Below, in pieces: positions 23,788-32,125 of a stretch of 35,310 nt of DNA. The first letter of the stretch is position 1. Every line of letters begins with the position of its first letter. Both the position numbers and the translations under genes were made by a program. The notes under the pieces are model-generated. The model did not search any database. It saw only the letters and a list, made by a program, of their open reading frames with translations, and had not been told where the DNA came from. Origin of the DNA: an uncultured Alphaproteobacteria bacterium (lineage in GTDB: Bacteria > Pseudomonadota > Alphaproteobacteria > HIMB59 > GCA-002718135); the NCBI GenBank assembly GCA_902576125.1, contig CACGUF010000003.1, positions 1 to 35,310 of the forward strand. The letters run 5' to 3'.

Positions 23788-25415
23788 TGAGTAAGCGATT
23801 TGATTACATAATTATAGGAGCTGGATCTGCAGGATGTGTTTTAGCCAACAGACTTTCAAAAGATAAAAAAAATACTGTTTGCGTTTTAGAGTCAGGACCT
23901 CAATCTAATTCATGGAAGGTTGATATGCCTAGTGCATTACTGTACACAATGCATGATCCTAAATATAATTGGAAGTATTACTCTGAACCAGAGCCATATT
24001 TAAATAATAGAAGAATTTTTTGCCCTAGAGGTAAGATGATTGGAGGATGCTCTTCTCATAATGGAATGGTATTTGTAAGAGGCAATCCATTAGATTTTGA
24101 AAGATGGGCATCATATGGTTTGCCAAATTGGAGTTATAAAAATGTATTACCTTATTTTAAGAAATTAGAGACTTGGTCAGGAGGAGAAAATTTGTATAGA
24201 GGGGGAAAAGGTCCTTTAAAAGTAAATAGATCTAAAATTGATGAGAGATTTCCTTTATTTAACTCACTGATTAAGGCTGCTGCAGAAGCTGGTTATGAAA
24301 CCTTTGAAGATTCTAATGGCTTTAAACAAGATGGATTTGGAACATTCGATGTAACAATAGATGGCGGTAAAAGACAAAGTGTTGCAAGAGCATATTTAGA
24401 AGAAGTAAAAAATTATAATAATCTTAAAGTAAAACACAAAACAGATGTTTCAAAAATAATTTTTAAAGATAAAAAAGCTATTGGAGTAGAGATTAAAAAT
24501 AATAATAAAACTGAAGTATATTATTGTAATAAAGAAATTATACTTTCTGCTGGATCAATAAATTCACCAAAAATACTTCAATTATCAGGAGTAGGGGATC
24601 CTAAACTATTAAAGCAAAACAATATTGAAGTAATTCATGAATTACCTGGGGTTGGGCAAAATTTACAAGACCATCTTGAGATTTATATTCAGCATAAATC
24701 AAAAACAAAAGACACTCTTTATAACTTGTCTACTAATTATTTTACACAAGCTATTGAGGGAATTAAATGGTTTTTATTAAAGCAAGGAATGTTAACATAT
24801 TCACATTTAGAATTAGGTGGTTTTGTTAAAACATCTGACAAATATAAACATCCCAACATTCAATTACATTTTTTTCCTTCATTGGTTATTAATCACGGTC
24901 TAACAAACCCTTCTTTTGATGGGTTTCAGTTTCATGCTAGTCCTAATCGTCCAAAAAGTAGAGGATTTGTTAAAATTAAATCTGATAATTATTTAGATAG
25001 TCCAAAAATACAGTTTAATTATCTTGAAGATGAAGAAGATTTGCAACAAATGCGCGATAGTGTAAAAATTGCTAATAAAATATTTAAACAAGATAGTATG
25101 AAAAAATATCTTGGTGATCAATTAAGGCCAGGCTATGAGACTAATGACAAAGAGTTAGATGCTATAATAAGAGAAACCGCTGATACTGCTTATCATCCAT
25201 CATGTACAAATAAAATGGGAGTTGATAATTTATCTGTCGTAGATCAGGAAACTAAAGTGCATGGTTTAGATAATATAAGGGTAATTGACTCATCTATTAT
25301 GCCAGATATTTTAAGTGGTAATTTAAATGCTGGAACTATTATGATTGCAGAAAAAGCAGCTGATATGATTATGAATAAGCAGGAAGATCCAATAAATGCT
25401 GAATTTTATAATTAG
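23787..25415 (+). CDS. BetA-like GMC oxidoreductase, probable choline dehydrogenase
   Basis: The 542-residue flavoprotein starts at a GTG that overlaps the upstream stop. FAD motif IIIGAGSAGCVLA is at 8-20, and the GMC signature is around residues 80-100 (GKMIGGCSSHNGMVFVRGNP). NWKYYSEPEP parallels BetA. The catalytic pair is H470 (YHPSCTNKMG) and N514 (GNLNAGTIM), as in choline dehydrogenase, where choline oxidase also has His and Asn/His. It would oxidise choline to betaine aldehyde, feeding electrons to the respiratory chain from the inner membrane surface. Context behind a betaine/choline ABC transporter supports a quaternary amino-alcohol substrate. Many GMC enzymes oxidise other alcohols, so choline specificity is probable but not certain. 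Confidence 0.82.
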   Translation: MSKRFDYIIIGAGSAGCVLANRLSKDKKNTVCVLESGPQSNSWKVDMPSALLYTMHDPKYNWKYYSEPEPYLNNRRIFCPRGKMIGGCSSHNGMVFVRGNPLDFERWASYGLPNWSYKNVLPYFKKLETWSGGENLYRGGKGPLKVNRSKIDERFPLFNSLIKAAAEAGYETFEDSNGFKQDGFGTFDVTIDGGKRQSVARAYLEEVKNYNNLKVKHKTDVSKIIFKDKKAIGVEIKNNNKTEVYYCNKEIILSAGSINSPKILQLSGVGDPKLLKQNNIEVIHELPGVGQNLQDHLEIYIQHKSKTKDTLYNLSTNYFTQAIEGIKWFLLKQGMLTYSHLELGGFVKTSDKYKHPNIQLHFFPSLVINHGLTNPSFDGFQFHASPNRPKSRGFVKIKSDNYLDSPKIQFNYLEDEEDLQQMRDSVKIANKIFKQDSMKKYLGDQLRPGYETNDKELDAIIRETADTAYHPSCTNKMGVDNLSVVDQETKVHGLDNIRVIDSSIMPDILSGNLNAGTIMIAEKAADMIMNKQEDPINAEFYN

Positions 25416-26437
25416 TTTTTACTAGAAGCAGACCATAAATTTATATCTTCTTCTTTTGCAAATTTATCAATTGATTTTAATTCTTTTTTTGTAAAATTTA
25501 GATTGTTTAAACTATCTAGGCATTCATCAAGTTGTTTAATTGTCCTAGCTCCAATCAAAGCTGAAGTTACCTCTTGATGTCTTAAAATCCATGATAAAGC
25601 CATCTGGCTAATTGTTTGATTTCTTTTAGAAGCTATTTTTTTTAAATTAATAATTTTCTCTTTATAGCTTTTTGTTATTAATTTTGGACTTAATGATGAA
25701 TTCTCATTTGCTCTAGATGTGGTAGGTATTTTTTTTATATATTTATCCGATAGCATTCCTTGGGCAAGAGGAGAAAAAGCAATACAGCCTATTCCAAGCT
25801 TCTTAAGAGTTTTTAACAAATCCTTTTCTATCCATCTATTGATCATTGAGTATGAGGGTTGGTGGATCAGGCATTTAATGCCCCTTTGTTTTAAAAGTTT
25901 ATTCATTTTAATTGTTTGTTTAGATGAATAGGATGAAATACCTATATATAGGGCTTTGCCTTGATGGACTGCACGATGTAAAGCATCAGCAGTCTCTTCT
26001 AAGGGAGTATTAGGATCAAATCTATGTGAATAAAATATATCTACATAATCTAATTTCATTCTATTAAGGCTTTGATCTAAACTTGCTGTTATATATTTTT
26101 TTGATCCCCATTCACCATAAGGTCCAGGCCACATATCATAACCAGCTTTAGTGGATACTAGTATTTCGTCTCTATATTTTTTTAACTCATGAGATATTAT
26201 TTTGCCAAAATTAGACTCAGCAGAACCATAAGGAGGGCCATAATTATTAGCTAGATCAAAATGTGTGACACCTCTATCAAAAGCTCTAAAAATCATTTTT
26301 TTAGATTCTGATTTAATAATCTTGCCACCAAAGTTATGCCATAGTCCAAGTGTAATTTGAGGTAAATCTAAACCACTATCACCGCATCTTTTAAAATTAT
26401 TGTATGAATATCTTTTAGGATTAGGAGTGTAACTCAT
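25412..26437 (-). CDS. Aldo/keto reductase, YghZ (L-glyceraldehyde-3-phosphate reductase) type
   Basis: This 341-residue (alpha/beta)8 oxidoreductase has the complete AKR catalytic tetrad: D61, Y66 (FDLANNYGPP), K97 (VSTKAGY) and H138 (IFYSHRFD). The motif GPPYGSAE and the stretch MWPGPYGEWGSKK are typical of the YghZ/AKR14 group, which reduces small aldehydes such as methylglyoxal and L-glyceraldehyde 3-phosphate with NADPH. SPLAQGMLSDKYI and ALIGARTIKQL are the standard later loops. It is convergent with the BetA-like gene (4-base overlap of ends) and appears to be a single transcription unit, starting 43 bases from the neighbouring small reading frame. An aldehyde-detoxifying role beside choline and carnitine oxidation is inference. 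Confidence 0.87.
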   Translation of the reverse strand: MSYTPNPKRYSYNNFKRCGDSGLDLPQITLGLWHNFGGKIIKSESKKMIFRAFDRGVTHFDLANNYGPPYGSAESNFGKIISHELKKYRDEILVSTKAGYDMWPGPYGEWGSKKYITASLDQSLNRMKLDYVDIFYSHRFDPNTPLEETADALHRAVHQGKALYIGISSYSSKQTIKMNKLLKQRGIKCLIHQPSYSMINRWIEKDLLKTLKKLGIGCIAFSPLAQGMLSDKYIKKIPTTSRANENSSLSPKLITKSYKEKIINLKKIASKRNQTISQMALSWILRHQEVTSALIGARTIKQLDECLDSLNNLNFTKKELKSIDKFAKEEDINLWSASSKN

Positions 26438-26480
26438 AAGTTACAATGAAATTAGATTAAAAGCTTATTAATTAAAAGTT

Positions 26481-26657
26481 TTAATTTTTTCTTAATGTCC
26501 AACCATATCTCTCTGAGTAATAAGCATTCGCATTATCAATTGAATCAAAATCAATTTTAGAGTCTAATGATTTTTCAATTACCTTACTTTCAAGAGAAAT
26601 ATTTTCATGATTAGAATTAGTAGCTTTAACTTTTTTACTATTTTCTTTTTTATTCAT
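26481..26657 (-). CDS. Small lysine-rich protein of 58 residues, unknown function
   Basis: A reading frame runs from an ATG at 26657 to a TAA at 26481 between the aldo/keto reductase and the divergent ScfR-type regulator. Its first half is polar and lysine/asparagine-rich (MNKKENSKKVKATNSN). The second half has acidic spacing (SKIDFDSIDNA) and ends in an aromatic-basic stretch, AYYSERYGWTLRKN. No signal peptide, membrane helix or recognised domain is seen. The frame fills a gap that would otherwise be about 330 bases long, which is unusual in this compact window. One copy of a repeated GTAAA-type motif lies 3 bases upstream of its start. It could be a genuine small protein controlled together with the regulator; chance is possible because the region is short. 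Confidence 0.55.
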   Translation of the reverse strand: MNKKENSKKVKATNSNHENISLESKVIEKSLDSKIDFDSIDNANAYYSERYGWTLRKN

Positions 26658-26659
26658 TA

Positions 26660-26767
26660 TTTACATTCTTTACAAATAGAGCAAAAATTCAAGAAAATAC
26701 TAGAAAACTAGGGTAAATATTGTAAAAAAAGTATTAATGTAGTATGTAATTTTGTAAATATTGTAAA
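26660..26767. promoter_or_regulatory. Repeated GTAAATATTGTAAA motifs, candidate operators of the ScfR-type regulator
   Basis: The 14-mer GTAAATATTGTAAA occurs identically at 26713-26726 and 26754-26767, offset by 41 bases (about four helical turns). A variant differing at 2 of 14 positions lies in reverse orientation at 26660-26673, just before the start of the small reading frame. The copy at 26754 ends two bases before the regulator's ATG, where a ribosome-binding site would normally be. The element contains TTGTAAA, one base from the TTTGCAAA core described for ScfR/RamB-type regulators. Autoregulation and control of both divergent genes is inferred. Confidence 0.6.
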
Positions 26768-26769
26768 TT

Positions 26770-28209
26770 ATGGAAATTAATGAAATATCTAATATTGGCT
26801 CAAAAATAAGAAAAGAGAGAAGGGCTCGTGGGTTTTCACAAACTGAATTATCAAAAAAATTAGATATATCAGCAAGTTATTTAAATTTATTAGAAAGTGG
26901 TCGGAGGACAATTACTGTTCCTTTATTAATAAAAGTAGGGAATGAACTAGGTCTATCTCTTAAAGATTTAACACTAGAGAGTAATAAAAGAGTTTTATCC
27001 GATGTTATGGACGTCTTAAGCAATGAGATGTTTGAGGATCTTGATATTACCAATCAAGAAACAACTGAATTTATTAGCTCAAATCCAAATATAGCGAAAG
27101 CTTTACTAACTCTAAATGATACTCATAAATCTTTTAAAGAAGATATGCAAAATAGATTAGAATCAATGGATGTAAATTCTAATGTTGTAGAAAGTCCAAG
27201 TAGATTACCTGTTGAGGTCGTTTCTGATTTTTTGCAAGATAATAAAAATTATTTCAATGAAATTGAGCTTGCCTCAGAAATAATTAGAAAAAATGCAGGT
27301 TTGGAGGATGTCCATAATATTGGATCAGGACTTAAGTTAACAAACTACTTAAAATCAAAACATAATGTAAAAGTTGAAATAGTTCCTGCAAGTGAGGAAT
27401 TAAAATCATTTAGAAAGTTTGAAAGTCAAAACAAAATACTGAATCTATCTGAAATGCTAACTTATACCTCAAGGAATTTTCATTTAGCTTATCAGGTAGC
27501 CTCACTTGAATCAGAAGATGTTATAGCTAAAATTATTAATAGTAATAATATTGAATCTGATGAGGTAAAAACTCTTTTAAAAATATCTTTGTTAAACTAT
27601 TTTGCTTCTGCAATTTTAATGCCTTACGATGATTTTTTACTTAATGCAAAAAAAAATAAATATGATGTTGAAATATTAATGCATCATTATGCATGCAGCT
27701 TTGAGCAAGTCACACATCGTTTAACTAACCTACAAAAACCTGGAAATGAAGGTGTACCTTTTCATTTTTTAAAAACTGATATTGCTGGGAATGTATCTAA
27801 AAGATTTTCATTATCAGGTATTCATATTCCAAGACATGGAGGATCGTGCCCTAGATGGAATGTTTATATTGCTTTTCTTAACCCTGGTAAAATACATCCT
27901 CAAATTTCAAGAATGCCAGATGGTAAGGTTTATTTTTGTATAGCTCGCGCTTTTGAAAAAGGAATTGAAAAACATGGCATGCCTAAAAGTTTTGTATCAA
28001 TAGGGCTAGGTTGTGATATCAAATATGCAAAAGATTTAATTTATTCTGAAGGAATGGACATTAATAATAAAAAATTACAAACTCCAATAGGCGTATCTTG
28101 TAGAATTTGTCCTCGAATTGAATGTCAACAAAGAGCTTTTCCACCCATAGATAAAGAACTTAAATTAGATATTAATTTTCGGGGCACTAGTCCCTATGTA
28201 ACACTTTAA
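26770..28209 (+). CDS. ScfR/RamB-type short-chain fatty acyl-CoA transcriptional regulator
   Basis: The 479-residue protein has an XRE helix-turn-helix at about 8-65 (IRKERRARGFSQTELSKKLD, then SASYLNLLESGRR). A central IrrE/M78-like region follows, with a C-terminal DUF2083 domain. The last part has the family hallmark SCRICPRIECQQRAFPP, with cysteines at 444, 447 and 452 and earlier GSCPRW. Members sense acetyl-, propionyl- or other short acyl-CoAs and control propionyl-CoA carboxylase, glyoxylate-cycle or related genes. The start at 26770 has no Shine-Dalgarno sequence, and the next methionine is far downstream, so a nearly leaderless mRNA is likely. Its neighbours generate acetoacetate and betainyl-CoA, giving a reason for acyl-CoA control. 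Confidence 0.88.
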   Translation: MEINEISNIGSKIRKERRARGFSQTELSKKLDISASYLNLLESGRRTITVPLLIKVGNELGLSLKDLTLESNKRVLSDVMDVLSNEMFEDLDITNQETTEFISSNPNIAKALLTLNDTHKSFKEDMQNRLESMDVNSNVVESPSRLPVEVVSDFLQDNKNYFNEIELASEIIRKNAGLEDVHNIGSGLKLTNYLKSKHNVKVEIVPASEELKSFRKFESQNKILNLSEMLTYTSRNFHLAYQVASLESEDVIAKIINSNNIESDEVKTLLKISLLNYFASAILMPYDDFLLNAKKNKYDVEILMHHYACSFEQVTHRLTNLQKPGNEGVPFHFLKTDIAGNVSKRFSLSGIHIPRHGGSCPRWNVYIAFLNPGKIHPQISRMPDGKVYFCIARAFEKGIEKHGMPKSFVSIGLGCDIKYAKDLIYSEGMDINNKKLQTPIGVSCRICPRIECQQRAFPPIDKELKLDINFRGTSPYVTL

Positions 28210-29213
28210 ATTTTTACAAGCATTTTTCCAATATTCTTACCGTTTAATAAATCTATGAAAGCTTTTGGGGCTTTACTTAAACCTTCATATATTGTTTCTT
28301 TTGAAACAATTTTTTTATTTTTTAACCATTCTGACATATCATTTTGAAAATTTTCTGAGTCATTCTCGTGATCAAAAATTAAAAATCCTTTAATAGTTAA
28401 TCTTTTTACCAGTACATGAGCTATGTTTTTTAATCCTTCAGGTGTTTTAGTTGAATTCATTTGTGAAATTCTTCCACAAATTACAATTCTACCATAATTT
28501 TTCATTCTAAAAATAGCTGCTTCAAGAAAGTCTCCTCCAACATTATCAAAATACAAATCAAATCCATCTGGCATTATCTCTTTTAATTTTATCACTAAAT
28601 TATCTGTTTTTTTATAGTTAAACGCATGATCAACATTTAATTCATTTTTTAGCCAATCTACTTTTTCATCTGAGCCTGTACTCGCAACAACTTTGCAACC
28701 ATGTAATTTTGCTATTTGACAAACTAAAGAACCAACACTTCCTCCAGCAGCAGATACTAAAACAGTTTGATTTTTTTTAAGCTTCCCAATTTTAAAAAGA
28801 CCGGTATATGCGGTTTGACCAGTCATCCCTAAAGGTCCTAGATATGATTTTAATGTAAAGTTATTTGGTTTTATTTTACTTAAATTGCTATCTGCATTAA
28901 CAAACTTATCTCTCCAACCATAATTACTTAATACATAATCCCCAACTTCAAAAATATTTGAATTGGTTTTTTTTACAATACCTATTGCAGCCCCTTCCAT
29001 TGGTTCACCTATAACAAATGGCTCTTTGTAATTTTTCTTTTCAGTCATTCTTGCACGCATGTATGGATCAACAGATAACCATAGATTATCTACTAATACA
29101 TCATTATTATTTGATAAATCTATCTCTTGCTCTTTGATTACAAAATCATCTTCACTTGGCAGCCCCATAGGAACATAGTTTTTTAATGCTACGTATTTAC
29201 TTTTCTGAACCAT
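28206..29213 (-). CDS. Zinc-independent NADP-dependent medium-chain reductase (CurA/PTGR type)
   Basis: The 335-residue protein belongs to the leukotriene B4 12-hydroxydehydrogenase/CurA group of medium-chain reductases. WLSVDPYMRARM (about 46-57) is its N-terminal hallmark. The nucleotide loop is SAAGGSVGSLVCQIAKLHG, and FDLYFDNVGG and GRIVICGRISQMN are conserved later. The catalytic-zinc cysteine and histidine are absent. These enzymes reduce activated C=C bonds of enones or enoates using NADPH. It is the last gene of a minus-strand trio after the dehydrocarnitine cleavage enzyme and carnitine dehydrogenase (1-base spacing). Its 3' end overlaps the convergent regulator by 4 bases. A role in carnitine or crotonobetaine metabolism is possible but unproven. 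Confidence 0.85.
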   Translation of the reverse strand: MVQKSKYVALKNYVPMGLPSEDDFVIKEQEIDLSNNNDVLVDNLWLSVDPYMRARMTEKKNYKEPFVIGEPMEGAAIGIVKKTNSNIFEVGDYVLSNYGWRDKFVNADSNLSKIKPNNFTLKSYLGPLGMTGQTAYTGLFKIGKLKKNQTVLVSAAGGSVGSLVCQIAKLHGCKVVASTGSDEKVDWLKNELNVDHAFNYKKTDNLVIKLKEIMPDGFDLYFDNVGGDFLEAAIFRMKNYGRIVICGRISQMNSTKTPEGLKNIAHVLVKRLTIKGFLIFDHENDSENFQNDMSEWLKNKKIVSKETIYEGLSKAPKAFIDLLNGKNIGKMLVKI

Positions 29214-29214
29214 A

Positions 29215-30150
29215 CTAAACTTTATATTTCTTTAATAATTTTTGTAAATCAATTAAAAAATTATCTCTTAAATTGGCAAGATTTTTAACAGATTTTTTTT
29301 TGGATTGAATTTTTGTGCCTTCTATAATTTTTTTCTTTAGACTATTTGTTAATTTTGGCGCCTTAAGCTTTGTCCATGGTAATTCTAAAGCAGGACCAAA
29401 TTGCTCTAGCATATGCTTCATACCCATTTCACCACCTGCTAAATGAAAAGTTAAAAAAGTACCCATTAAAGACCATCTCAGACCAGGTCCATAAATTATG
29501 GCATCATCTAAATCTTTTGTAGATGCAAATCCTTCATTAATTATATGTAGTGACTCCCTCCACATAGATTCTTGTAATCGGTCTGATAAATATCCTGGCA
29601 ACTCTTTCTTTAAAATAAGAGTTTTCATACCCATTTTTGTATAAAACTTATTAGCTTTTAAAATATTTTTTTTTGCTGTTTTTTTACCTGGTACTATTTC
29701 TACTAGGGGTAAAAGATAAACTGGATTAAAAGGATGGGCTATCAAAACCCTTTCAGGATGCTGGGCTTTGGATTGTATTCTAGAAGGCAATAGTCCTGAT
29801 GAACTAGAAGCAATAATTGCGTTTTTTTTAGAATAATGACTTATTTCTTTTATGATTCTTATTTTCAATTTCTCATTTTCAGGAGTATTTTCTTGTATTA
29901 AATCTGCATCAGATACAGCTGTTTTTATTGAACTACAAAATTCTAATTGATTATTTATATTAATATTACTTTTATAAAATTTTTTTAATAAAGGCGCTGT
30001 TCTTTTGAGCTCATCTAATAAAAATTTCTTTTGTTTTTCACTTGGATCAAAAATTTTAATTTGTTTTTTATTAAATATAAATCTTATAATCCATCCAGTG
30101 CCTATAACTCCAGTTCCAACAACTGCAATTTTATTTATAGAGTATTGCAC
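29215..30150 (-). CDS. cdhA: L-carnitine 3-dehydrogenase
   Basis: The 311-residue protein is a 3-hydroxyacyl-CoA-dehydrogenase-fold enzyme. The NAD loop is VVGTGVIGTGW (10-20, glycines G12/G14/G17). ASSSSG (114-119), the catalytic H139 in AHPFNP and E151 in LVEIVPG are conserved. The segment GPGLRWSLMGTFLTFHLAGG with LEQFGPALELPWTKL is specific to L-carnitine dehydrogenases rather than FadB. It oxidises L-carnitine to 3-dehydrocarnitine with NAD. It follows the dehydrocarnitine cleavage gene by one base in the same operon, so the two steps are coupled. In several species the betainyl-CoA thioesterase is fused to this protein; here it is a separate, divergent gene at 31086. Confidence 0.9.
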   Translation of the reverse strand: MQYSINKIAVVGTGVIGTGWIIRFIFNKKQIKIFDPSEKQKKFLLDELKRTAPLLKKFYKSNININNQLEFCSSIKTAVSDADLIQENTPENEKLKIRIIKEISHYSKKNAIIASSSSGLLPSRIQSKAQHPERVLIAHPFNPVYLLPLVEIVPGKKTAKKNILKANKFYTKMGMKTLILKKELPGYLSDRLQESMWRESLHIINEGFASTKDLDDAIIYGPGLRWSLMGTFLTFHLAGGEMGMKHMLEQFGPALELPWTKLKAPKLTNSLKKKIIEGTKIQSKKKSVKNLANLRDNFLIDLQKLLKKYKV

Positions 30151-30151
30151 T

Positions 30152-31042
30152 TTAAAATTGTTTTTTTAGGTTTAATTTTTTTCTTGCTTGTTCTGGGTTA
30201 AGAATTTTTGCACCAAGATCACTTATTATTCTTGCTGCTTTTTCAACTAATTGAGCATTTGATGCAAGCACACCTTTTTCTAAATATAAATTATCTTCTA
30301 ATCCTACTCTGACATTACCGCCTAATATGACAGATTGTGCGACCATAGGCATTTGATGTTTTCCAATGCCAAATCCAGCCCAATTAGCATCTTCTGGTAT
30401 CATATCAGCCATGACTTTCATTGAAGCTGTATTTGCAGGTGAACCCCAAGGTATTCCTAAACAGATTTGATATAGCGGAGGTGAGTCAACTAATCCTTCT
30501 TTATAAAGTTGATTAGCAAACCATAAATGTCCCATCTCAAAAGCTTCCATTTCCGGTTTTATTCCTAAGTCTTGCATTTTTTTTGCTGCAGCTCTTAATT
30601 GAACTGGTGTATGAATAAAAGTCATGTTGGAGTCACCAAAATTTAATGACCCACAGTCTAATGTGCATATTTCAGGTAATAATTCTTCAACATGCTCAAG
30701 TCTGTCTAAAGCATGTATCATGTCTGTGTTTGGCCCAGCTGGATTTAGAGGATCTTTACCTTCTCCAACTTCAAAATCACCTCCCATGCCAGTTGTAAAA
30801 TTAATAATTACATCTGTATCTGAAGATCGAATTCTATCTGCAACCTCTTTGTAGTATTCTAGTTTCCTACTTGGTTTGCCATTATTCTCCCTTACATGAA
30901 TGTGTGCTACAGCCGCTCCTGCTTTAGCAGCTTCAATAGAAGCTTCAGCTATTTGTTTGGGTGTTATTGGAAGTTCTGGATGTTTGCTTACAGTATCGCC
31001 AGATCCGGTTACAGCACAACTAATTACAACTTCATTATTCAT
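30152..31042 (-). CDS. cdhC: Beta-keto acid cleavage enzyme, probable 3-dehydrocarnitine:acetyl-CoA cleavage
   Basis: The 296-residue protein is a BKACE (DUF849) TIM-barrel enzyme. The N-terminal [19 protein letters not shown], the zinc-binding H47/H49 in AHIHVRE, and [12 protein letters not shown], where the glutamate lies, define the family. The first segment is the variant typical of the carnitine-pathway subgroup. With acetyl-CoA it splits 3-dehydrocarnitine into acetoacetate and betainyl-CoA. It is the first gene of the minus-strand operon, starting 43 bases from the divergent thioesterase. Sequence alone cannot exclude another beta-keto acid substrate, but the pairing with carnitine dehydrogenase makes dehydrocarnitine very likely. 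Confidence 0.88.
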   Translation of the reverse strand: MNNEVVISCAVTGSGDTVSKHPELPITPKQIAEASIEAAKAGAAVAHIHVRENNGKPSRKLEYYKEVADRIRSSDTDVIINFTTGMGGDFEVGEGKDPLNPAGPNTDMIHALDRLEHVEELLPEICTLDCGSLNFGDSNMTFIHTPVQLRAAAKKMQDLGIKPEMEAFEMGHLWFANQLYKEGLVDSPPLYQICLGIPWGSPANTASMKVMADMIPEDANWAGFGIGKHQMPMVAQSVILGGNVRVGLEDNLYLEKGVLASNAQLVEKAARIISDLGAKILNPEQARKKLNLKKQF

Positions 31043-31085
31043 TTTTGTTTAAAAATGATGTATCTCAGTTATAGGAAATTAACAA

Positions 31086-31553
31086 GTGTCTATATATCTA
31101 AAAACAGGAAAAGTGCTCCCTGAGTGGACTGACTACAATGGCCATATGAATTTGGCATTTTATATCCATCTTTTTGACTCTTCATGGGAAGTATTATTAG
31201 AAAAATTTAATATTGGTGAACACTCAGCCAAAAATGAAAAAAGAACTACGTTTGCTGTAGAGTCTCATACTACCTATGATATGGAAGTAAAGGTTGGTGA
31301 CGAAGTAGATATGAATCTAATTTTTCTTGATTTTGATAAGAAAAGATTAGTTTACAAATTGGAAATGATACATAAAAAAGAAAAATACTTAGCATCTTCT
31401 ACGGAAGTCTGTTCACTATATGTAGATTTAGATTCAAGAAGAGTTACAGAGTTTGAAAATAGTAAAAGAGATTTAATTCAATCTTTTATAGATGAAAATA
31501 AAGATAAATTTAATTCAGAAAACTTACATTTAATAAATAAGTTAAAAAAATAA
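31086..31553 (+). CDS. cdhB: Hot-dog-fold thioesterase, probable betainyl-CoA thioesterase
   Basis: The 155-residue protein belongs to the 4HBT-type thioesterases. WTDYNGHMN (14-22) is the catalytic-motif region, and FAVESHTTYDMEVKVGDEV resembles the separate or fused betainyl-CoA thioesterase domain of carnitine clusters. It would hydrolyse betainyl-CoA to glycine betaine and CoA. The start is a GTG at 31086, with an AGGAA ribosome-binding sequence about nine bases upstream. It is divergent from the dehydrocarnitine cleavage enzyme across only 43 bases, so the two promoters must overlap and a single regulator could control both. Its stop is 1 base before the end of the convergent HD-domain gene. 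Confidence 0.85.
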   Translation: MSIYLKTGKVLPEWTDYNGHMNLAFYIHLFDSSWEVLLEKFNIGEHSAKNEKRTTFAVESHTTYDMEVKVGDEVDMNLIFLDFDKKRLVYKLEMIHKKEKYLASSTEVCSLYVDLDSRRVTEFENSKRDLIQSFIDENKDKFNSENLHLINKLKK

Positions 31554-31554
31554 A

Positions 31555-32124
31555 TTATAGACCTAAATAAACGTGTTTGTGAGGTTCTCTGTTAAATATT
31601 CTATGAACCATAGGTATAAATTCTTTTAATTGAATCGTGTCATAAGTTGGATCAAATGAGTTTTGATCATATGTTTCACAAAACCTTATAGTATCGTTAT
31701 AAAATGGGTGTCCTTGATATTTATCTCTTAAATTTCTATCATGTCCATAATGATGATTATAATAGTAAGCTTGAAAAAGCCCATGTTGCTGCACTATCCA
31801 ATGTGTTTTTTCTGACACAAATGGTCTTAAAACTGCAGCAGATATTTCAGAGTGATTTAAAGGTGCGATTTCGTCACCTATATCGTGCAAAAGAGAAGCT
31901 ACTATCATTTCTTCATCTGCATTATCTCTAAGCGCTCTTGTGGCTGCTTGTAAAGAATGTTCTAATCTTGAAATCTGATAACCTCCAAGTGATGAGTCGA
32001 GACTTTTTAATATTCGAATTACTCTATCGGCAGTTCCTTCGATATACTTATCTTCAAATTTTGCAAGAAGCTCATAATCTTCCTTATCACCATCTTTCAT
32101 CTCAACAAATTTTACTTTTTCCAT
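31555..32124 (-). CDS. HD-domain protein resembling PhnZ/TmpB mixed-valent di-iron oxygenases
   Basis: The 189-residue protein has the six metal ligands expected of PhnZ-type HD oxygenases: H56 (SRLEHSLQ), H80-D81 (LLHDIG), H91 (NHSE), H114 (QQHG) and D153 (TYDQ). LEHSLQ is shared with PhnZ itself. Y49 lies where PhnZ has the glutamate (E27) that contacts the substrate amine, as might suit a trimethylammonium group. TmpB, which turns 1-hydroxy-2-(trimethylammonio)ethylphosphonate into glycine betaine and phosphate, is of this type. It starts one base after the GNAT stop, with AGAGG upstream, and ends the minus-strand operon. Its neighbour on the right-hand side of the map is an acetyltransferase; on the other side is the betainyl-CoA thioesterase. 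A phosphohydrolase activity is the alternative. Confidence 0.72.
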   Translation of the reverse strand: MEKVKFVEMKDGDKEDYELLAKFEDKYIEGTADRVIRILKSLDSSLGGYQISRLEHSLQAATRALRDNADEEMIVASLLHDIGDEIAPLNHSEISAAVLRPFVSEKTHWIVQQHGLFQAYYYNHHYGHDRNLRDKYQGHPFYNDTIRFCETYDQNSFDPTYDTIQLKEFIPMVHRIFNREPHKHVYLGL

Positions 32125-32125
32125 C

